Source: Odontocerum albicorne
Taxonomy: Eukaryota; Arthropoda; Insecta; Trichoptera; Odontoceridae
Length of the DNA: 64,000 bases
Assembly: GCA_949825065.1 (NCBI GenBank)
Contig: OX463842.1
Coordinates: forward strand, 33,534,480-33,598,479
Reading direction: 5' to 3'
The notes below the pieces were generated by a model. It worked only from the letters and a program-made list of their open reading frames with translations. It did not search any database and had not been told where the DNA came from. The translations under genes and the position numbers were made by a program. Positions 1 to 10,669 of this stretch are shown one piece after another (positions within the stretch are counted from its first letter, which is position 1; each line of letters opens with the position of its first letter).

Positions 1-234
1 CCTATCTTTATAATTATTTTATCACTTCTAGAGTCTCTACATTTTAATCATCTTTCCCAGGCAACGGGACGTGTCTGTTTGTAATGAGAAAGTTTTACCG
101 TTGCACTTAATATTACCAGCTAACTTCATAGCAAAGTCGGTTTGCCCTGCAGTTGTGGAATCGTATTACTTGCTTAGTCATGAAATATTATCACTTAATA
201 TATAGATTGTAATGTAATATGCAATAAAACGTAC

Positions 235-238
235 GTGT

Positions 239-275
<37 letters not shown>

Positions 276-366
276 CGTGCGTGTGTGTGCGTGCGTGCGT
301 GTGTGTGTGTTTGTGAGTGCGTGCGCGTATGAGTGTGTGTTTGTGTGTATGTGTATGTATGTGTAT
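235..366. repeat. GT/CA microsatellite
   Basis: A run of TG dinucleotides with GTGC, GTAT and GTTT interruptions. Both strands are open across it only because the repeat lacks stop codons, giving peptides made of Cys-Val or His-Thr that should not be taken as genes. A weaker GT-rich tract lies at 32318-32352. Confidence 0.95.
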
Positions 367-710
367 GTGCATATGGGGGAATGGGGGTTTGTACACTGTG
401 TTTATCAACCGGAGAATTTAAATACTTTATACGATAGATGAATGCGGATCGAAATATGCAGTCCTTACAATGAAGAAAGAATCATTAATATTATTTAGCC
501 ACGTAGAAAGAATAAATGATTAATGATTTACAAATATAAGCTTTTAAAGTAATATAAAAGGTTTAAGAAGTTTTGGAAGACGTAGAAAAACGTAGCATGC
601 CCAAATGAATCCATTTCTGGGAAAAGGATGAATGAAAACCCTTTACATTAGGAGAGTATGCACGGTATAGTGTATGGACGTGGCAGTAGTCAAAGATGCG
701 TGCGAAAAAA

Positions 711-946
711 TAATGAAGTGAAGATCTTTTTTGAAGTGAAGACCTATCCCAATAGACATAACTTGATGGTAATGAAGTGAAGATCTCTTTTGAAGTGAAG
801 ACCTATCCCAATAGACATAACTTGATGGTAATGAAGTGAAGATCTCTTTTGAAGTGAAGACCTATCCCAATAGACATAACTTGATGGTAATGAAGTGAAG
901 ATCTCTTTTGAAGTGAAGACCTATCCCAATAGACATAACTTGATGG
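711..946 (+). repeat. 59-bp tandem repeat, 4 copies
   Basis: Four head-to-tail units start at 711, 770, 829 and 888, each beginning TAATGAAGTGAAGATC and ending CTTGATGG. Copies 2-4 look identical and copy 1 differs by one base, so the expansion is recent. Each unit holds two GAAGTGAAGA-type half-repeats (GAAGATCT and GAAGACCT versions), suggesting an older duplication inside the unit. Confidence 0.95.
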
Positions 947-1450
947 TAATGATGATCAAATGCAAATGCATGTATTATGATTAAAAGTATTAGTTTCGAA
1001 GGGTGTGTCCATACTATGGGAATTAGACCATCCTTAAGAAACAAAGATCTGACTTAAATAGCTTGAAAAATTTTAATTTAAACTTTTTCCGACGATTTTG
1101 GTTCTTAGCGTTGGTGTAATTGATAAAAAAATTCTTAAGGTGTTCCTTTCAAGTTTTTCGCGTGAATTTTAAAGAAATTATCTTTGTAAAATTACACTTC
1201 AATTTTTATATTTTGTCCTAATGAAAAAGGTTTTCTCGTGAACCTTAAATGTTTTGACTGTTCGTCATATTATTTGTTCATAAGATTTTATATTTTATTA
1301 CTTAATATTTAGTCAGTAAATGCGGCATTTCTTAAACAACTGTAAAAGCATTCTTATTTAAATAAACGCAAAAAAAACTGAAAAAAGGACATCAAATGTT
1401 TAATAAACCAGAAATCATTTATTTAACTAATATAAAATAATGCTTCCGTG

Positions 1451-1640
1451 ATGACCTCCGTAGTCTAGTTGATAACCCGGAGATTGTGGACGCGTTTCCG
1501 TAATACGTATATTTTTAAAAGTGAAGCCCCAGATGGTTTTCATTTAATGGTTCAAATAGCTTTCTGGTTAGTTGGTAGATATTGTCACATGGCAATAAAC
1601 CCGCTGTATACAATGAAAGTGTAATACAGTACAATACATA
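1451..1640 (+). mobile_element. tRNA-derived SINE (copy S1)
   Basis: The head GACCTCCGTAGTCTAGTTG matches a tRNA-type A box as in the other copies of this family; the B-box region is degraded. The body keeps the family blocks: TTTCTGGTTAGTTGGTAGA, the CACATGGCAATAAACCCGCTG segment (1588 on) and a GTAATACAGTACAATAC tail. Confidence 0.75.
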
Positions 1641-2007
1641 AATAAGCTCAAAAAAATATCAGATATATTATATTGATCGAAGACAAGAACATTCATATTA
1701 ACGCATGTCCGTATGACTAAACGGATGTACGAGTAGTTTGCTGAAAATTTATTTTTTAGACGAAAAGTTTTTCACAGCCATATTTTCTTCCCATAGGGTA
1801 TGTCGTTATGGTGCATGTGCTATATTTTCTCGAACATCATTATCAACAGCAAAAACGAAAAGTGTTACAAGATTTCTTTTCAGGCATGGCTTTCTATATT
1901 ACATTTTCTGAATTATATAGAGTTACGCTCCGTGAAATATTTAAAGACTTTGGTAAAAATCTGAAAACCCATTAACTCTTAAGATCATCGTCACCATTAC
2001 GTAATTT

Positions 2008-2262
2008 TTTTTAATCCACTTTGCACGGATTTCTCCTGTTACACAAAGAGGGTCTGCTTCTAGAGTTAGCGTATTCGTTAGGAAGAATATTAGCCAGAAT
2101 TATTCTCTTACTGCTAGGCGATGCCGTGAATATATCCACAGTGCCATTCAGTTGGTTCAATATCTCTATACCACGCGTGACAGTGTTAAGCCATGATATT
2201 CGTTATGTAGAACAGAGTGATTCCTTGCACGGCTATATTTTTAGGTGCATATAAACTTTGTG
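2008..2262 (-). mobile_element. 5'-truncated jockey-like LINE tail
   Basis: This is the reverse complement of the last ~240 bp of the LINE at 33583-34792: the same C-terminal codons and the same short 3' UTR (TTTGCACGGATTTCTCCTG near 2022 on this strand). A short poly(T) at about 2004-2010 is its poly(A) tail on the minus strand. The reading frame is the end of the reverse-transcriptase ORF with scattered changes. Only the 3' end was copied, as is usual for target-primed LINE insertion. Confidence 0.8.
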
Positions 2263-2269
2263 CTTCTAG

Positions 2270-4920
2270 AATCGCGGGATAATTAAAGCAACCTTAAGAA
2301 ACCTTTAGTAGGAATATCGTCATGTCGCTATTGGGGTAAGCCGAGAGAGCAAATCACATTTTTCGGTTCTGCAACGTATCGTACCTTCTATGGTATGCTT
2401 CTCGTGTTGATTATTTTTTTGTAAATCTTTCGCCATGCATTATTTCTACATGGAGCGTATCATAAGTAAATTACCCCTTTTAAATAATTGTCTTCCGCGC
2501 ATTTTCATTATAAAACATTAAAATTTGTACTTGATATTATAACTTAAGTTTTTTTGGACGACTTTAAAGAAATTTGTCCAGTTTCATTAAGTTTGCTATT
2601 AAGAACGAGGACATTGCCGAAGGTGAGTTTGGGCGCAATTAGATATTCTCCCGCCTGCCTCTGGAGAGTAATATACCAAGGGACATTCCATTTTTCACTG
2701 CTTCAAAAGTAAATTAATTTATGTGGCTCGTAAAAATATTCCCAAAGCCAACATTGTTAACCGCCTAGCAGACGTTTTATCACCGAACAATAAATTAACA
2801 AGTTACTAAGCAATTCAGTCAACTAACTGTTCAAATTTCTTTTTCGTCGTTAATAAAATTTTCGTGATTGATCGAAGTTTTAATTTAGAAAGAAATGGAA
2901 ATTTATAATAAAAATGTACGAGTACATATGGGGAATTAGTTTTTAAAGCAATATTTCTTTCACATTCCTGCTGGAAAGAACGATTGGAGTTAGTATATAG
3001 TCAAATGTTATTTGAGCTATCTTTATGATCTTATGAATAGATCTTGATACTGTTTTAGACATGAATATAATCACCCAATAAATAAGTATTAGAGTATTTT
3101 TGTCCAGTTTCAAAATTGAACTTAATTTTTTATTTTCTAAGTGATAAATATTTTCCCGATGGTGATTTTTATTCCTTTTGATATTCTGATTTTTATATTG
3201 TATAAAACATTTTTTATATATCTTACAAACTTTTTTCATAATCAGGTAATCAAAAATTTACCTCTATATAAATGTACTCATTTTTATAAATGGTATATTT
3301 TATCAACAAAAATAATATATTGAAGATGTATAATTCAACTGTTTGCAAAATATTTACACCGACCTTAGAATCCTCGAGTATTCATAGAATCCATAAATTT
3401 GAATCTGGGCATGATAGGATCAATCAAGAATTATAATTTTAGAACCGTTTCTACCTAAAATGTTCTCTTTGTGCACATTTCATAATGATTCAATCTGATA
3501 AAATCTTATAATCCTTTTCATTCTCGACTTATAGTTTTAACCTTTACTTAGTTCGTTCTTATAACTTTTTGGACAAATTCCACGGATTTTGAATATGATT
3601 TTTGAGATGGGAAAGAAAATACTCAAAAGTTTTGAACGATAAGACACATGTATGAATTGTCCTGTAACATGGTTTTTTTGGTTTGATGTTACTAAAGAGG
3701 ACTCAATTTTTTTCTCTTCAAAGCGGGTGAAAATTTGAAATTTGAAAAAAATTATTTAAAAATTTTCTCGGAAGTTTGAACAATTCTTTCGCCTGCATTA
3801 TAAAGAGTTAAGTTTTGGTTTATTAATTTAAATAAATCTCTAGTATGGTATTATTTGAAATCTTTTATTTAATTGTTATATTTTAAATTAGATTATTATG
3901 GAAATATTAATGTACAATACTAATTTCCCATTTAAGAATTTAAATCATCTTTATTTTATATTAATTCAGAATTGGAACATTATTCAATATCGAAATTAGT
4001 TACTATTTTAAATTCAATTTCAATAAAATTCGTAGGAAAATTGATGGTTATTATTATTAACCCACAAAAGAATTTTTTTTTATTCGGGGTTTATATAAAA
4101 TTATCTTAATTTAGTTGAATATTTTATGCTGATTTTATAGTTGAACTCAAGTTTACCCGTTGCCGTTAGAATTTTACACAGTCGTGAAAACGAAATAATT
4201 AATTATTTATGTTTACGAAATTATCATTCAAATAGAGAATACGAAAAAATCTCGGAACACTTACTATACAAACATAAATACTTTAAAAATATCGTAAACA
4301 TTACCATATACCAGCATGCGTCATAAACTAAAGAAAATACTTTTTTATGTTTATTTCTTTTTACTGCAAACAGTATCGGATCCAGAGTCTTTACAGACAC
4401 AAGCAGTAATCTACCATCGTATTCACATTCCAGCGTCCCTGGTTACCGTTTATTCGTCTCCTTGCGCTTACTTATGGCACGTAGATTTTTCATTTTCAAG
4501 TCATGTATGAACCCAAAGCCTAAACTTTTCCAGCATATTTTCTACGGTAGCATTATAATTAGAATCTTTATTATTTTCTCAGAAAAATTGTACAACATTT
4601 TTTAAATCAAAGCATATTTCTTTCATTCGAGTTGTTTTTTATTCAAAATTTTCATTTTACCTAAATCGTCGTACCTCTGGCTTGACAATTTTTTTCTGCT
4701 TGATTTCTTTGGCTTCTGATAAATGTGAAAATATGGTGTAGAATCAATAAATACACTCCACTGGGATAATTTGTATACAATAAGTCCAGGGATTTTTTAA
4801 AAAAGACAGGTGATTCTTCTTGTGAAAAAAATAAATAAGTATTTTTCCTCGCCTTCTATACCAATAAAATATCCCCATGATCAAGCCTTTTTTTTTTGAG
4901 CCTCGATTCCAAACCCCCAA
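2270..4920. other. AT-rich DNA, nothing recognised
   Basis: Several open frames of 60-100 codons occur on both strands (for example 2943-3239 minus), but they are low-complexity, Ile/Lys/Phe/Asn-rich, overlap each other and resemble no family I know. I treat them as chance frames. Confidence 0.6.
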
Positions 4921-4925
4921 ATTTT

Positions 4926-5029
4926 CCAATCGTTCAACACACGTGTATGACGTGTGGCCCATCTTTTGTCTTGATGTCCAATCGTTCAACACACGTGTAT
5001 GACGTGTGGCCCATATTTTGTCTTGATGT
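4926..5029. repeat. 52-bp tandem duplication
   Basis: Two copies of a unit starting CCAATCGTTCAACACACGTG begin at 4926 and 4978, with one clear difference (ATCTTTT versus ATATTTT). The unit contains ACACGTGT and GACGTGTG, a short palindromic core. Confidence 0.9.
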
Positions 5030-5656
5030 CCAATTTTTAACTGTATTATTTTTATACTAATAATCAAACTTAATACGGCAAAGTGGGAAAAAATTAATAT
5101 GTGATAGGGGAAAATGAATATTATAATCAATATACCGGAATTACTTGAAAACATACAAAATTAAGCAAACTCCAAAATCGATATCAGTCTGTGTATGCAG
5201 TTTTACGGTACTATACAGCTAATACTCGGTTAAGTCGTTTTTGATAACTATCAGAGTGTAGATTCTGTTTTTATTTTAAACTTACTTTCTGGTGTAAAGA
5301 ACAGTATAGTATTCCATGTCAACTGTGAACAAACAAGCATATAAGACTGTCGTTTAAAACAAAAACTAACAACTTGATTTTTCAATAAAATATACTGAAT
5401 ATTTTCACACTCCTAATCACTTGAGATCTCAAAACGTATTGATAATTGGACGTGTATATCATAAACGGCAATGATTAAAATATAATTTCCTTCCGTGCAA
5501 GTCCATACAGTGCGCCGTTATTTTTTGTATTATATTTTGTAACAGATAAATTATTATATTATTTATAGTTAAGGCATTAACATTGTGGAGGTTTAAAGAC
5601 ATTGTAATTAATTTTATCAAACACTGTTTATTCCACTTCTTGTAACGGTATAACAC

Positions 5657-5690
5657 TACCGGTTTCAAGGCTTTCACCTCATCATCAGTG
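5657..5690 (-). ncRNA. hammerhead-like motif, helix I damaged
   Basis: The minus-strand partner of the motif at 5717. Core CTGATGA, helix II GAGG/CCTT, GAAACCGGTA are intact, but helix I no longer pairs well (CCA facing GTG). It is probably a decayed copy. Confidence 0.45.
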
Positions 5691-5716
5691 GAGCACAAAC
5701 AAGTATTGTTTGGGCT

Positions 5717-5754
5717 CCCCTGATGATGAGGTGAACGCCTTGAAACCGGTAGGG
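5717..5754 (+). ncRNA. hammerhead-like ribozyme motif
   Basis: Helix I CCC (5717-5719) pairs with GGG (5752-5754). The core is CTGATGA (5720-5726); helix II is GAGG/CCTT around a TGAACG loop; then GAA. The short helix III is AC/GT around CG (ACCGGT), with A5751 at the cleavage position (GUA triplet). One extra T lies between the core and helix II. The fit is by eye, not by covariance model. Confidence 0.6.
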
Positions 5755-6768
5755 TTATACCGTTACAAGAAGTGGAATAAACAGTGTTTGATAAAATAAA
5801 TTACAAAGATAAATTATTGTTTAAATACTTTTTGTAAATATGTGTATATTTATCATATCTGATTTCAAACAATGAACCATGTTTTTTTTAAACTGTGAGT
5901 ATTTTTCTTTGAGACTGATTACAAGAGATACGAAAATATTATGTATGATAAAAATGTTTCCTTTTATTTAGTCAAACTGGATTCGTGATGCACTTTCCCA
6001 TATTAAGAACTTTTTCTAGTACCATTAAAAGTATGTCTTCTCTTTCCGAAATTGGTTTCCTTTGACCCTGTTCATGCGGGGTACGGGACTTTTTGCCCTG
6101 CAGTCATTTTTTTGCCCACAAAGCGATGCTACGATTCAAATAATGAATTCGCTTTTTATCTTTCTTTGAATAAATAAAATATTTGCATTGCCTTTTTTTG
6201 GTACGAAATGCTTTTATCTTTTTATATGCTACGCTGAAACGTTTCTATTTTTACTATTTTACATGCTTTATTATCGTTATTCTTTGATACGTTTTTAAAT
6301 AATCGTTACCCAAGCCAGCTTGTAATTTAAATTATTTTTAATCATTTAAATAAGTAAAAAAAACTGCACACTAAACGGGATAAATTAAATACATATATCG
6401 TCTGGTTCCTAACAAAAGTTACTGACTATGTTTTAAAACCTAATAATGTTGCTATTAACCATTTTTTGTGGCAAATCCACGACGTATAATTTATATTTCA
6501 TTTATAAAAGATATAAAAAATCTTAAAAAAATGAATGTTTCGAATAGACTATGACCTACCTTCACATTAATTTATTTTGACAATTACTTATTTCAATGAA
6601 ATTTATTTTTAAAACTTACAAATAAACTTCATAATCACCTGAATTATATATTACTTACTTCATAATCACCTGAATTAGTTATAACTTACGGCGATAACTA
6701 AGTGCAGTTTACAGACATTTTAATTGATTTCTCTAAAACACTTGTTACAACTGAAGAAAACGGTGTGA

Positions 6769-6805
6769 CCCTACTAGTTTCTGGTTATCATCTTATCATC
6801 AGGAG
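6769..6805 (-). ncRNA. hammerhead-like motif, ACTAGT helix III
   Basis: On the minus strand: helix I CTC/GGG (one G-U), core CTGATGA, then GAAACTAGTA. Helix III is ACTAGT instead of the usual ACCGGT, so the two A-U/C-G pairs are kept while the loop changes from CG to TA. Helix II is not convincing here, so activity is doubtful. Confidence 0.45.
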
Positions 6806-7039
6806 AGGTCAAACAAGATGCTTGAGCTAGCATCGACAGGCTAAACGCATCTAATGTTAAAACAATCGGACTGTGAGTTAGGGTTGGAGGGAAGCAGATG
6901 ACTTCAACAAGGAGCGATGCTCCCAAGGTTTCACCGATACTAGTCGAAGTCATAACCTGCCTCCATCCTCTCACATTCCGAATTAGATACGTCTATTCAT
7001 TCGATGCCAACCCAAGCACAATTCAGTATTTTCTGAGTT

Positions 7040-7077
7040 CCCCTGATGATGAAGTAAAAATTTTTGAACCGGTAGGG
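7040..7077 (+). ncRNA. hammerhead-like motif, degraded
   Basis: Helix I CCC/GGG and core CTGATGA are kept, but the conserved GAAAC has lost an A (TTTTTGAACCGGTA) and helix II is AT-rich and weak. It is a decayed relative of the motif at 5717. Confidence 0.4.
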
Positions 7078-7789
7078 TCATACCATTGTCATAAGTGGAA
7101 AAAGAGTGTTTTAGTTGAATAAATTAAAATGAACTTAATTATTTATTTTGTTTTATAATGGTAACTCTTCGTTGGAATAAAAAATATTAGTCCTAAAACC
7201 CTCTTAAAATGTTCAAATTATACTTCCTTAAAAGATGGGACGAATTCCTTAGATTCACACTTGAAAGGGCCTTAGTGATTTCGGACAAAATTTATCGCGT
7301 TACAAAACATCTGGAATATGCTCAGATCGTTTTTCTTCTCACTCATAAAATGCATTTTCATCATTTAGTTATCAATCACGTTTTGATTAACGCAAAACGT
7401 TTAATCTATGTCGAAAATTTGTTAAAATTCAAATGGAAGTTTTTCAAAAAAGCATCAGTCATCGTCACTGACTGTGATTCACTTCTCAAAACAATATTTT
7501 TCAATTCCGTTTTCGAGAGAAATCTGTTTACTTTTCATTAGATGTTATCATTTCGCCCTTTTCACATACTCTTTATTATTTAAGTTACCATCTATCTCTG
7601 CGCTTTTTACACTTAAAGGGAAATAACATGGTACCTATGTATGTATGTATATTCATTGTCATAGTATTATATGTATGTGTATTGATTGTTTATTAACACT
7701 TGGTTTCTCGATTTTCTAGATTCATATCTAAGAAAATGATACGTAAAATCTAATTTTCAAGAGCATCACTGAAACTCTTCTTTATGATT

Positions 7790-8350
7790 CTGATACATAT
7801 CAATTTTCAGTATTTAAGTCCCCTGTCTGTGTGGGTGAGCAAGGTGAAAGCGCTAGACTTTCCTATCGCGACACACATCATTCACCTCATCATACAAACC
7901 CTACGATTTCTCAAATTTTTAACATTTCTTTTTTCAAAATATTATTCTCTTCCAACCACACTTGACATTACTTCTACCATGCATTTTACTAATATTTGCA
8001 CTACACATGCACAAAACCATCTCAGAATGCTCCTCTTAATCTAACTTTAAACATCAGCCTTTAGTTCACATTTATCCCTAATAACTTAGTTTTTTTAATT
8101 CTGTCATACATTAGTAGCCCGTGTATTATTCTCAGTGCACGCATTTCTAAAGCATTTATTCGGCTCCTTTCGGTTTTTTTCCACGTTCATATTTGGTTTC
8201 CATACATCAAAGTTGGTACTAAAATACTCTTATAGACTGTAATCTTAGATGATTTTGATACTGTCCGGTTCGAGTATATATGTTTTAGTGTCTCATTGTT
8301 TTCCAACGCTCTCGCTACTCTTCCATCATCCCTTCCCTTAGGTATGTTGA
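7790..8350 (-). pseudogene. LINE reverse-transcriptase 3' fragment (family L-A)
   Basis: Minus-strand translation gives the post-catalytic region of a non-LTR retrotransposon RT: a stretch like KSILVPTLMYGNQIWTWKK, then ERSRINALEMRALRI and, at the low-coordinate end, remnants of the C-terminal tail. The same order recurs in the copies near 44.0, 48.8 and 60.9 kb. The frame is broken by several stops and shifts. L-A looks like an endonuclease-RT LINE of RTE-like type; I do not assign the clade firmly. Confidence 0.7.
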
Positions 8351-8481
8351 TTGATCAAATTGTAAATTACACAATACAGGCGGCCCTCGACTTTCGCACT
8401 ATTCGCTATTTCGCACATTTTTTAAATTAATTTTTTTAAAGGATTTTGTCGATAATGCAAAAATTGTTCGTTTCCATTCAG

Positions 8482-8544
8482 TCGCTCCCACTTTTTTAAA
8501 AGAACTATAATAATATAATAGTTCTTCCTAAAAAGTGGGAGCGA
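8482..8544. repeat. 27-bp inverted repeat (hairpin)
   Basis: Left arm 8482-8508 begins TCGCTCCCACTTTTTT; right arm 8518-8544 ends AAAAAGTGGGAGCGA; the loop is about 9 bp of AT. It sits next to the LINE RT fragment inside the Tigger-like element. GTGGGAGCAATATTATAT repeats follow to about 8590. Confidence 0.8.
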
Positions 8545-8550
8545 TATTAT

Positions 8551-9381
8551 ATGTGGGAGCAATATTATATATTATATGGAGCAATATTATATATCCTACT
8601 ATTTGCAGACGATATCGTATTAATAAGTGAAAAACACGAAGACCTGCAAAATAGTCTGGAAAGGTGGAGAAGAATCTTGGAGGACAATGGATTGAGACTG
8701 AGCAGAAAGAAAACAGAGTATCTGTACCTACCATTCGAGAACACAAATGCTGTCACTCCCGTAATGCAAATGGATGGAGAAACATTACCAAATTGTGACT
8801 CCTTTAAGTATCTTGGGTCACTCATCCATAGCGATGGAGGATGTGCAGCAGATGTAACACATATAATTAGTGTGGGATGGATGAAGTTAAGATCAATGAC
8901 GGGAGTTCTATGTGATCCGAAAATGCCAGTAAAATTAAAAGGAGAAGTATACCAAACGATTGTCAGATCCGCACTCCTCTATGGCTCCGAATGCTGGACG
9001 ATGTATAACTCTTACTCTAGGCAACTAGAAACTGCTGAAATGCGCATGCTAAGATGGTCAGCAGGTGTGTCCCTAAGAGACAAAATAAGAAGCTCACGCA
9101 TTCGTGGAAGCCTGGATGTTACAGACATCAACAGCAAGATAGAGGAGAGGCGATTGAGATGGTATGGGCACGTTGGACGCAGAGCACCCGATCACATTGT
9201 GAACCAGGCAATCTCCATGGATCTTCCTCGAATAACAACCAGAGGAAAACCAAAGAATTCATGGGTGGTGCAAAAAGATAACCTGATGCAGAGGCACGGC
9301 CTGGGGGACGTAGTCCGGGACAGAAGAGCATACAACCTGAGGACGAGGAGAGCTGACCCCAACAGTCTTCGCAGACAATGA
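8551..9381 (+). CDS. LINE reverse transcriptase, partial (5'-truncated)
   Basis: A 276-codon uninterrupted frame. Residues from about 17 read LLFADDIVLI, the RT active-site box with the two aspartates of the FADD motif, then KTEYLYL, FKYLGSLIHSDGG, and the thumb/C-terminal region with SALLYGSECWTMY, EMRMLRWSAGV, RLRWYGHVGRR typical of endonuclease-RT LINEs. The first ~16 residues (8551-8597) come from AT-rich flank, so the true LINE part begins about 8598. Everything 5' of the FADD box (endonuclease, fingers) is absent. The lack of stops suggests a fairly young copy. It lies inside a Tigger-like transposon and cannot be functional alone. Confidence 0.85.
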   Translation: MWEQYYILYGAILYILLFADDIVLISEKHEDLQNSLERWRRILEDNGLRLSRKKTEYLYLPFENTNAVTPVMQMDGETLPNCDSFKYLGSLIHSDGGCAADVTHIISVGWMKLRSMTGVLCDPKMPVKLKGEVYQTIVRSALLYGSECWTMYNSYSRQLETAEMRMLRWSAGVSLRDKIRSSRIRGSLDVTDINSKIEERRLRWYGHVGRRAPDHIVNQAISMDLPRITTRGKPKNSWVVQKDNLMQRHGLGDVVRDRRAYNLRTRRADPNSLRRQ

Positions 9382-9399
9382 GTTGGGATGGAGCCAGGG

Positions 9400-10398
9400 A
9401 GAGAGAGATATGGAACGCAATAAACAATATTGGAGACTCGTGGGCTGAAATAAAAGAGTCAACAATGAAAGGTAACAATTATTCCTACAAATAATGAGGG
9501 ATTTTGTAAATTCTGAAGAAACTCCGGAAACTATCACAGATGAAATAGTTAGCCTAATGAATGTACTAAACTTGGACGTCAACAACGAACATGTTAATGA
9601 GTTTATAACGATGGTCGCTATCAGTGTAGCGTGTGTCTTATTAGGACGTGCTGATGATTTTGATAGCGACATCGTTCTCTTCGTTTAAGTTGATTCTGCG
9701 TTAATTCTCGTACAGAATCATCAATATAGCGGAGTGCTTATTTCTATAAGCCATGATGATCTTGATCAATATCGGTTTATTTATAGACTCAGGAATGCGG
9801 ATATATTTCGATAAGCGGACAGCAGGTAAATAAATAACAAAGTCTTGACAGTTGAATGGATGACAATAAAATGTATGTTTATTTCGCATAGTGCAGACAA
9901 TTTATACCAGTGAGTGAATACATGGGTTATATATATATCTGCCTCGCTCTATCACATGGACGGGAGGTAGGATAATTATTTACATTTGGAGATGACTGGA
10001 CAAATCGCGGGTACTATAAAAATAGTAAACATTGTCGCCGTTCTTGACGTGTAACTATCTATGAATACTTGATCGGTCAATGACCCTGTATGTATCAACA
10101 ATAATTAATTTTATTTATTTATGTTTTAATAATTCACTCGTTATTTTTGACAATTCATTTAGGTAGGTATACAGGCAGGTACAAGTTTATTGAATCTCAC
10201 TCAGTACATCTGTCACATGAATAATTAATTGAGCAACAAGAGTTAAATGAAATACACAATGAAAGTGATGAAGATGAAGCTGATAAAATCGTCAAGACTT
10301 TGACGATCAAAAATCTTAATGAATCCTTCATGCATCTTGAGAAATTTGTGACTATCATGGAAGAATGTGATCCCAATGGAGAACGTATATCTATCTCA
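9400..10398 (+). pseudogene. Tigger/pogo transposase C-terminus, split
   Basis: From about 9403 the frame gives IWNAINNIGDSWAEIKEST, resembling the Tigger segment after the DDE domain. After a frame change, 9526-9606 reads TITDEIVSLMNVLNL...EHVNEF. A 577-bp insertion then interrupts it, and the same helix-rich C-terminus resumes at 10192 (ESHS, then LIEQQELNEI, acidic ESDEDEAD, LNESFMHLEKF, EECDPNGE) up to a stop at 10396-10398. The acidic run and the HLEKF...DPN block match the C-terminal signature of Tigger transposases. There are internal stops (for example 10222-10224). Confidence 0.7.
9607..10183. mobile_element. unidentified 577-bp insertion in Tigger C-terminus
   Basis: The insert is flanked by a direct repeat AGTTTAT (9600-9606 and 10184-10190), and joining the flanks restores the Tigger reading frame, so it is a real insertion. 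It starts AACGATGGTCGCTATCAGTG and ends CAGGCAGGTACA. Near the left end is an inverted repeat (ACGATGGTCGCTATCA at 9608 and TGATAGCGACATCGT near 9660), and then GATTCTG...CAGAATC near 9690-9720. It lacks obvious matching termini, poly(A) or tRNA boxes, so I cannot name the class. Confidence 0.6.
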
Positions 10399-10669
10399 AG
10401 TACGTAGGGCGATTGAGAAAGACACAGAATGTTATATAAACACCTGAAAGCACTTAACATATACACACCTCGTTATGTAACATACCATAAAAAGATAAAT
10501 AAATAATTTTAATATATTATTGATAAATAAATATTATTATTAATAAATAAATATTTTAAAATGCAATTTTTGATGTTTTTTTTTACATCCCTCTACTTTC
10601 GAACATTCAACATTCGCACACATTTTCAGGAACTAATTATGTGCGAAAGTCGAGGGCCTCCTGTAAATA

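Larger units (their letters stand above)
5556..5806. mobile_element. PLE family A, palindromic copy 1
   Basis: A 251-bp Penelope-like terminal element made of two inverted arms with almost nothing between them; the centre is near 5705. It is flanked by a 12-bp direct repeat AGATAAATTATT (5544-5555 and 5807-5818), a target-site duplication. The left arm carries the extra ~50-bp tail (TTATAGTTAAGGCATTAAC and on) found at one end of every copy; the right arm ends ATAAATTACAA. Each arm carries a hammerhead-like motif reading outward. No protein-coding part remains. Confidence 0.85.
6700..7125. mobile_element. PLE family A, palindromic copy 2 (old)
   Basis: A diverged palindromic copy. The left arm has AACACTTGTTACAAC and a minus-strand hammerhead-like motif; the right arm has the plus-strand motif followed by CATAAGTGGAAAAAGAG. 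The ~220-bp centre (6815-7030) is not coding in a way I recognise. I could not find a clear target duplication. Just upstream, CTTCATAATCACCTGAATTA is present twice (near 6630 and 6659). Confidence 0.7.
8377..10663 (+). mobile_element. Tigger/pogo-like DNA transposon with nested insertions
   Basis: Terminal inverted repeats start CAGGCGGCCCTCGACTTTCG (8377) and, on the other strand, CAGGAGGCCCTCGACTTTCG (ending 10663), flanked by TA on both sides (8375-8376 and 10664-10665). Inside are C-terminal transposase remnants (9400-9606 and 10192-10398). The N-terminal and DDE parts are missing, apparently replaced by a LINE RT fragment (about 8580-9390). A second insertion occupies 9607-10183. Confidence 0.8.

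Noticed and set aside
178..441. Two overlapping open frames in the GT microsatellite
   Set aside because: The translations are only Cys-Val or His-Thr repeats; the frames are open because the repeat lacks stop codons.
711..946. CRISPR-like array
   Set aside because: Head-to-tail identical units without unique spacers, in an animal genome.
2943..3323. Overlapping ~98- and 60-codon frames as host genes
   Set aside because: Low-complexity Ile/Lys/Asn/Phe composition on both strands at once, no motif, no splice or promoter context.
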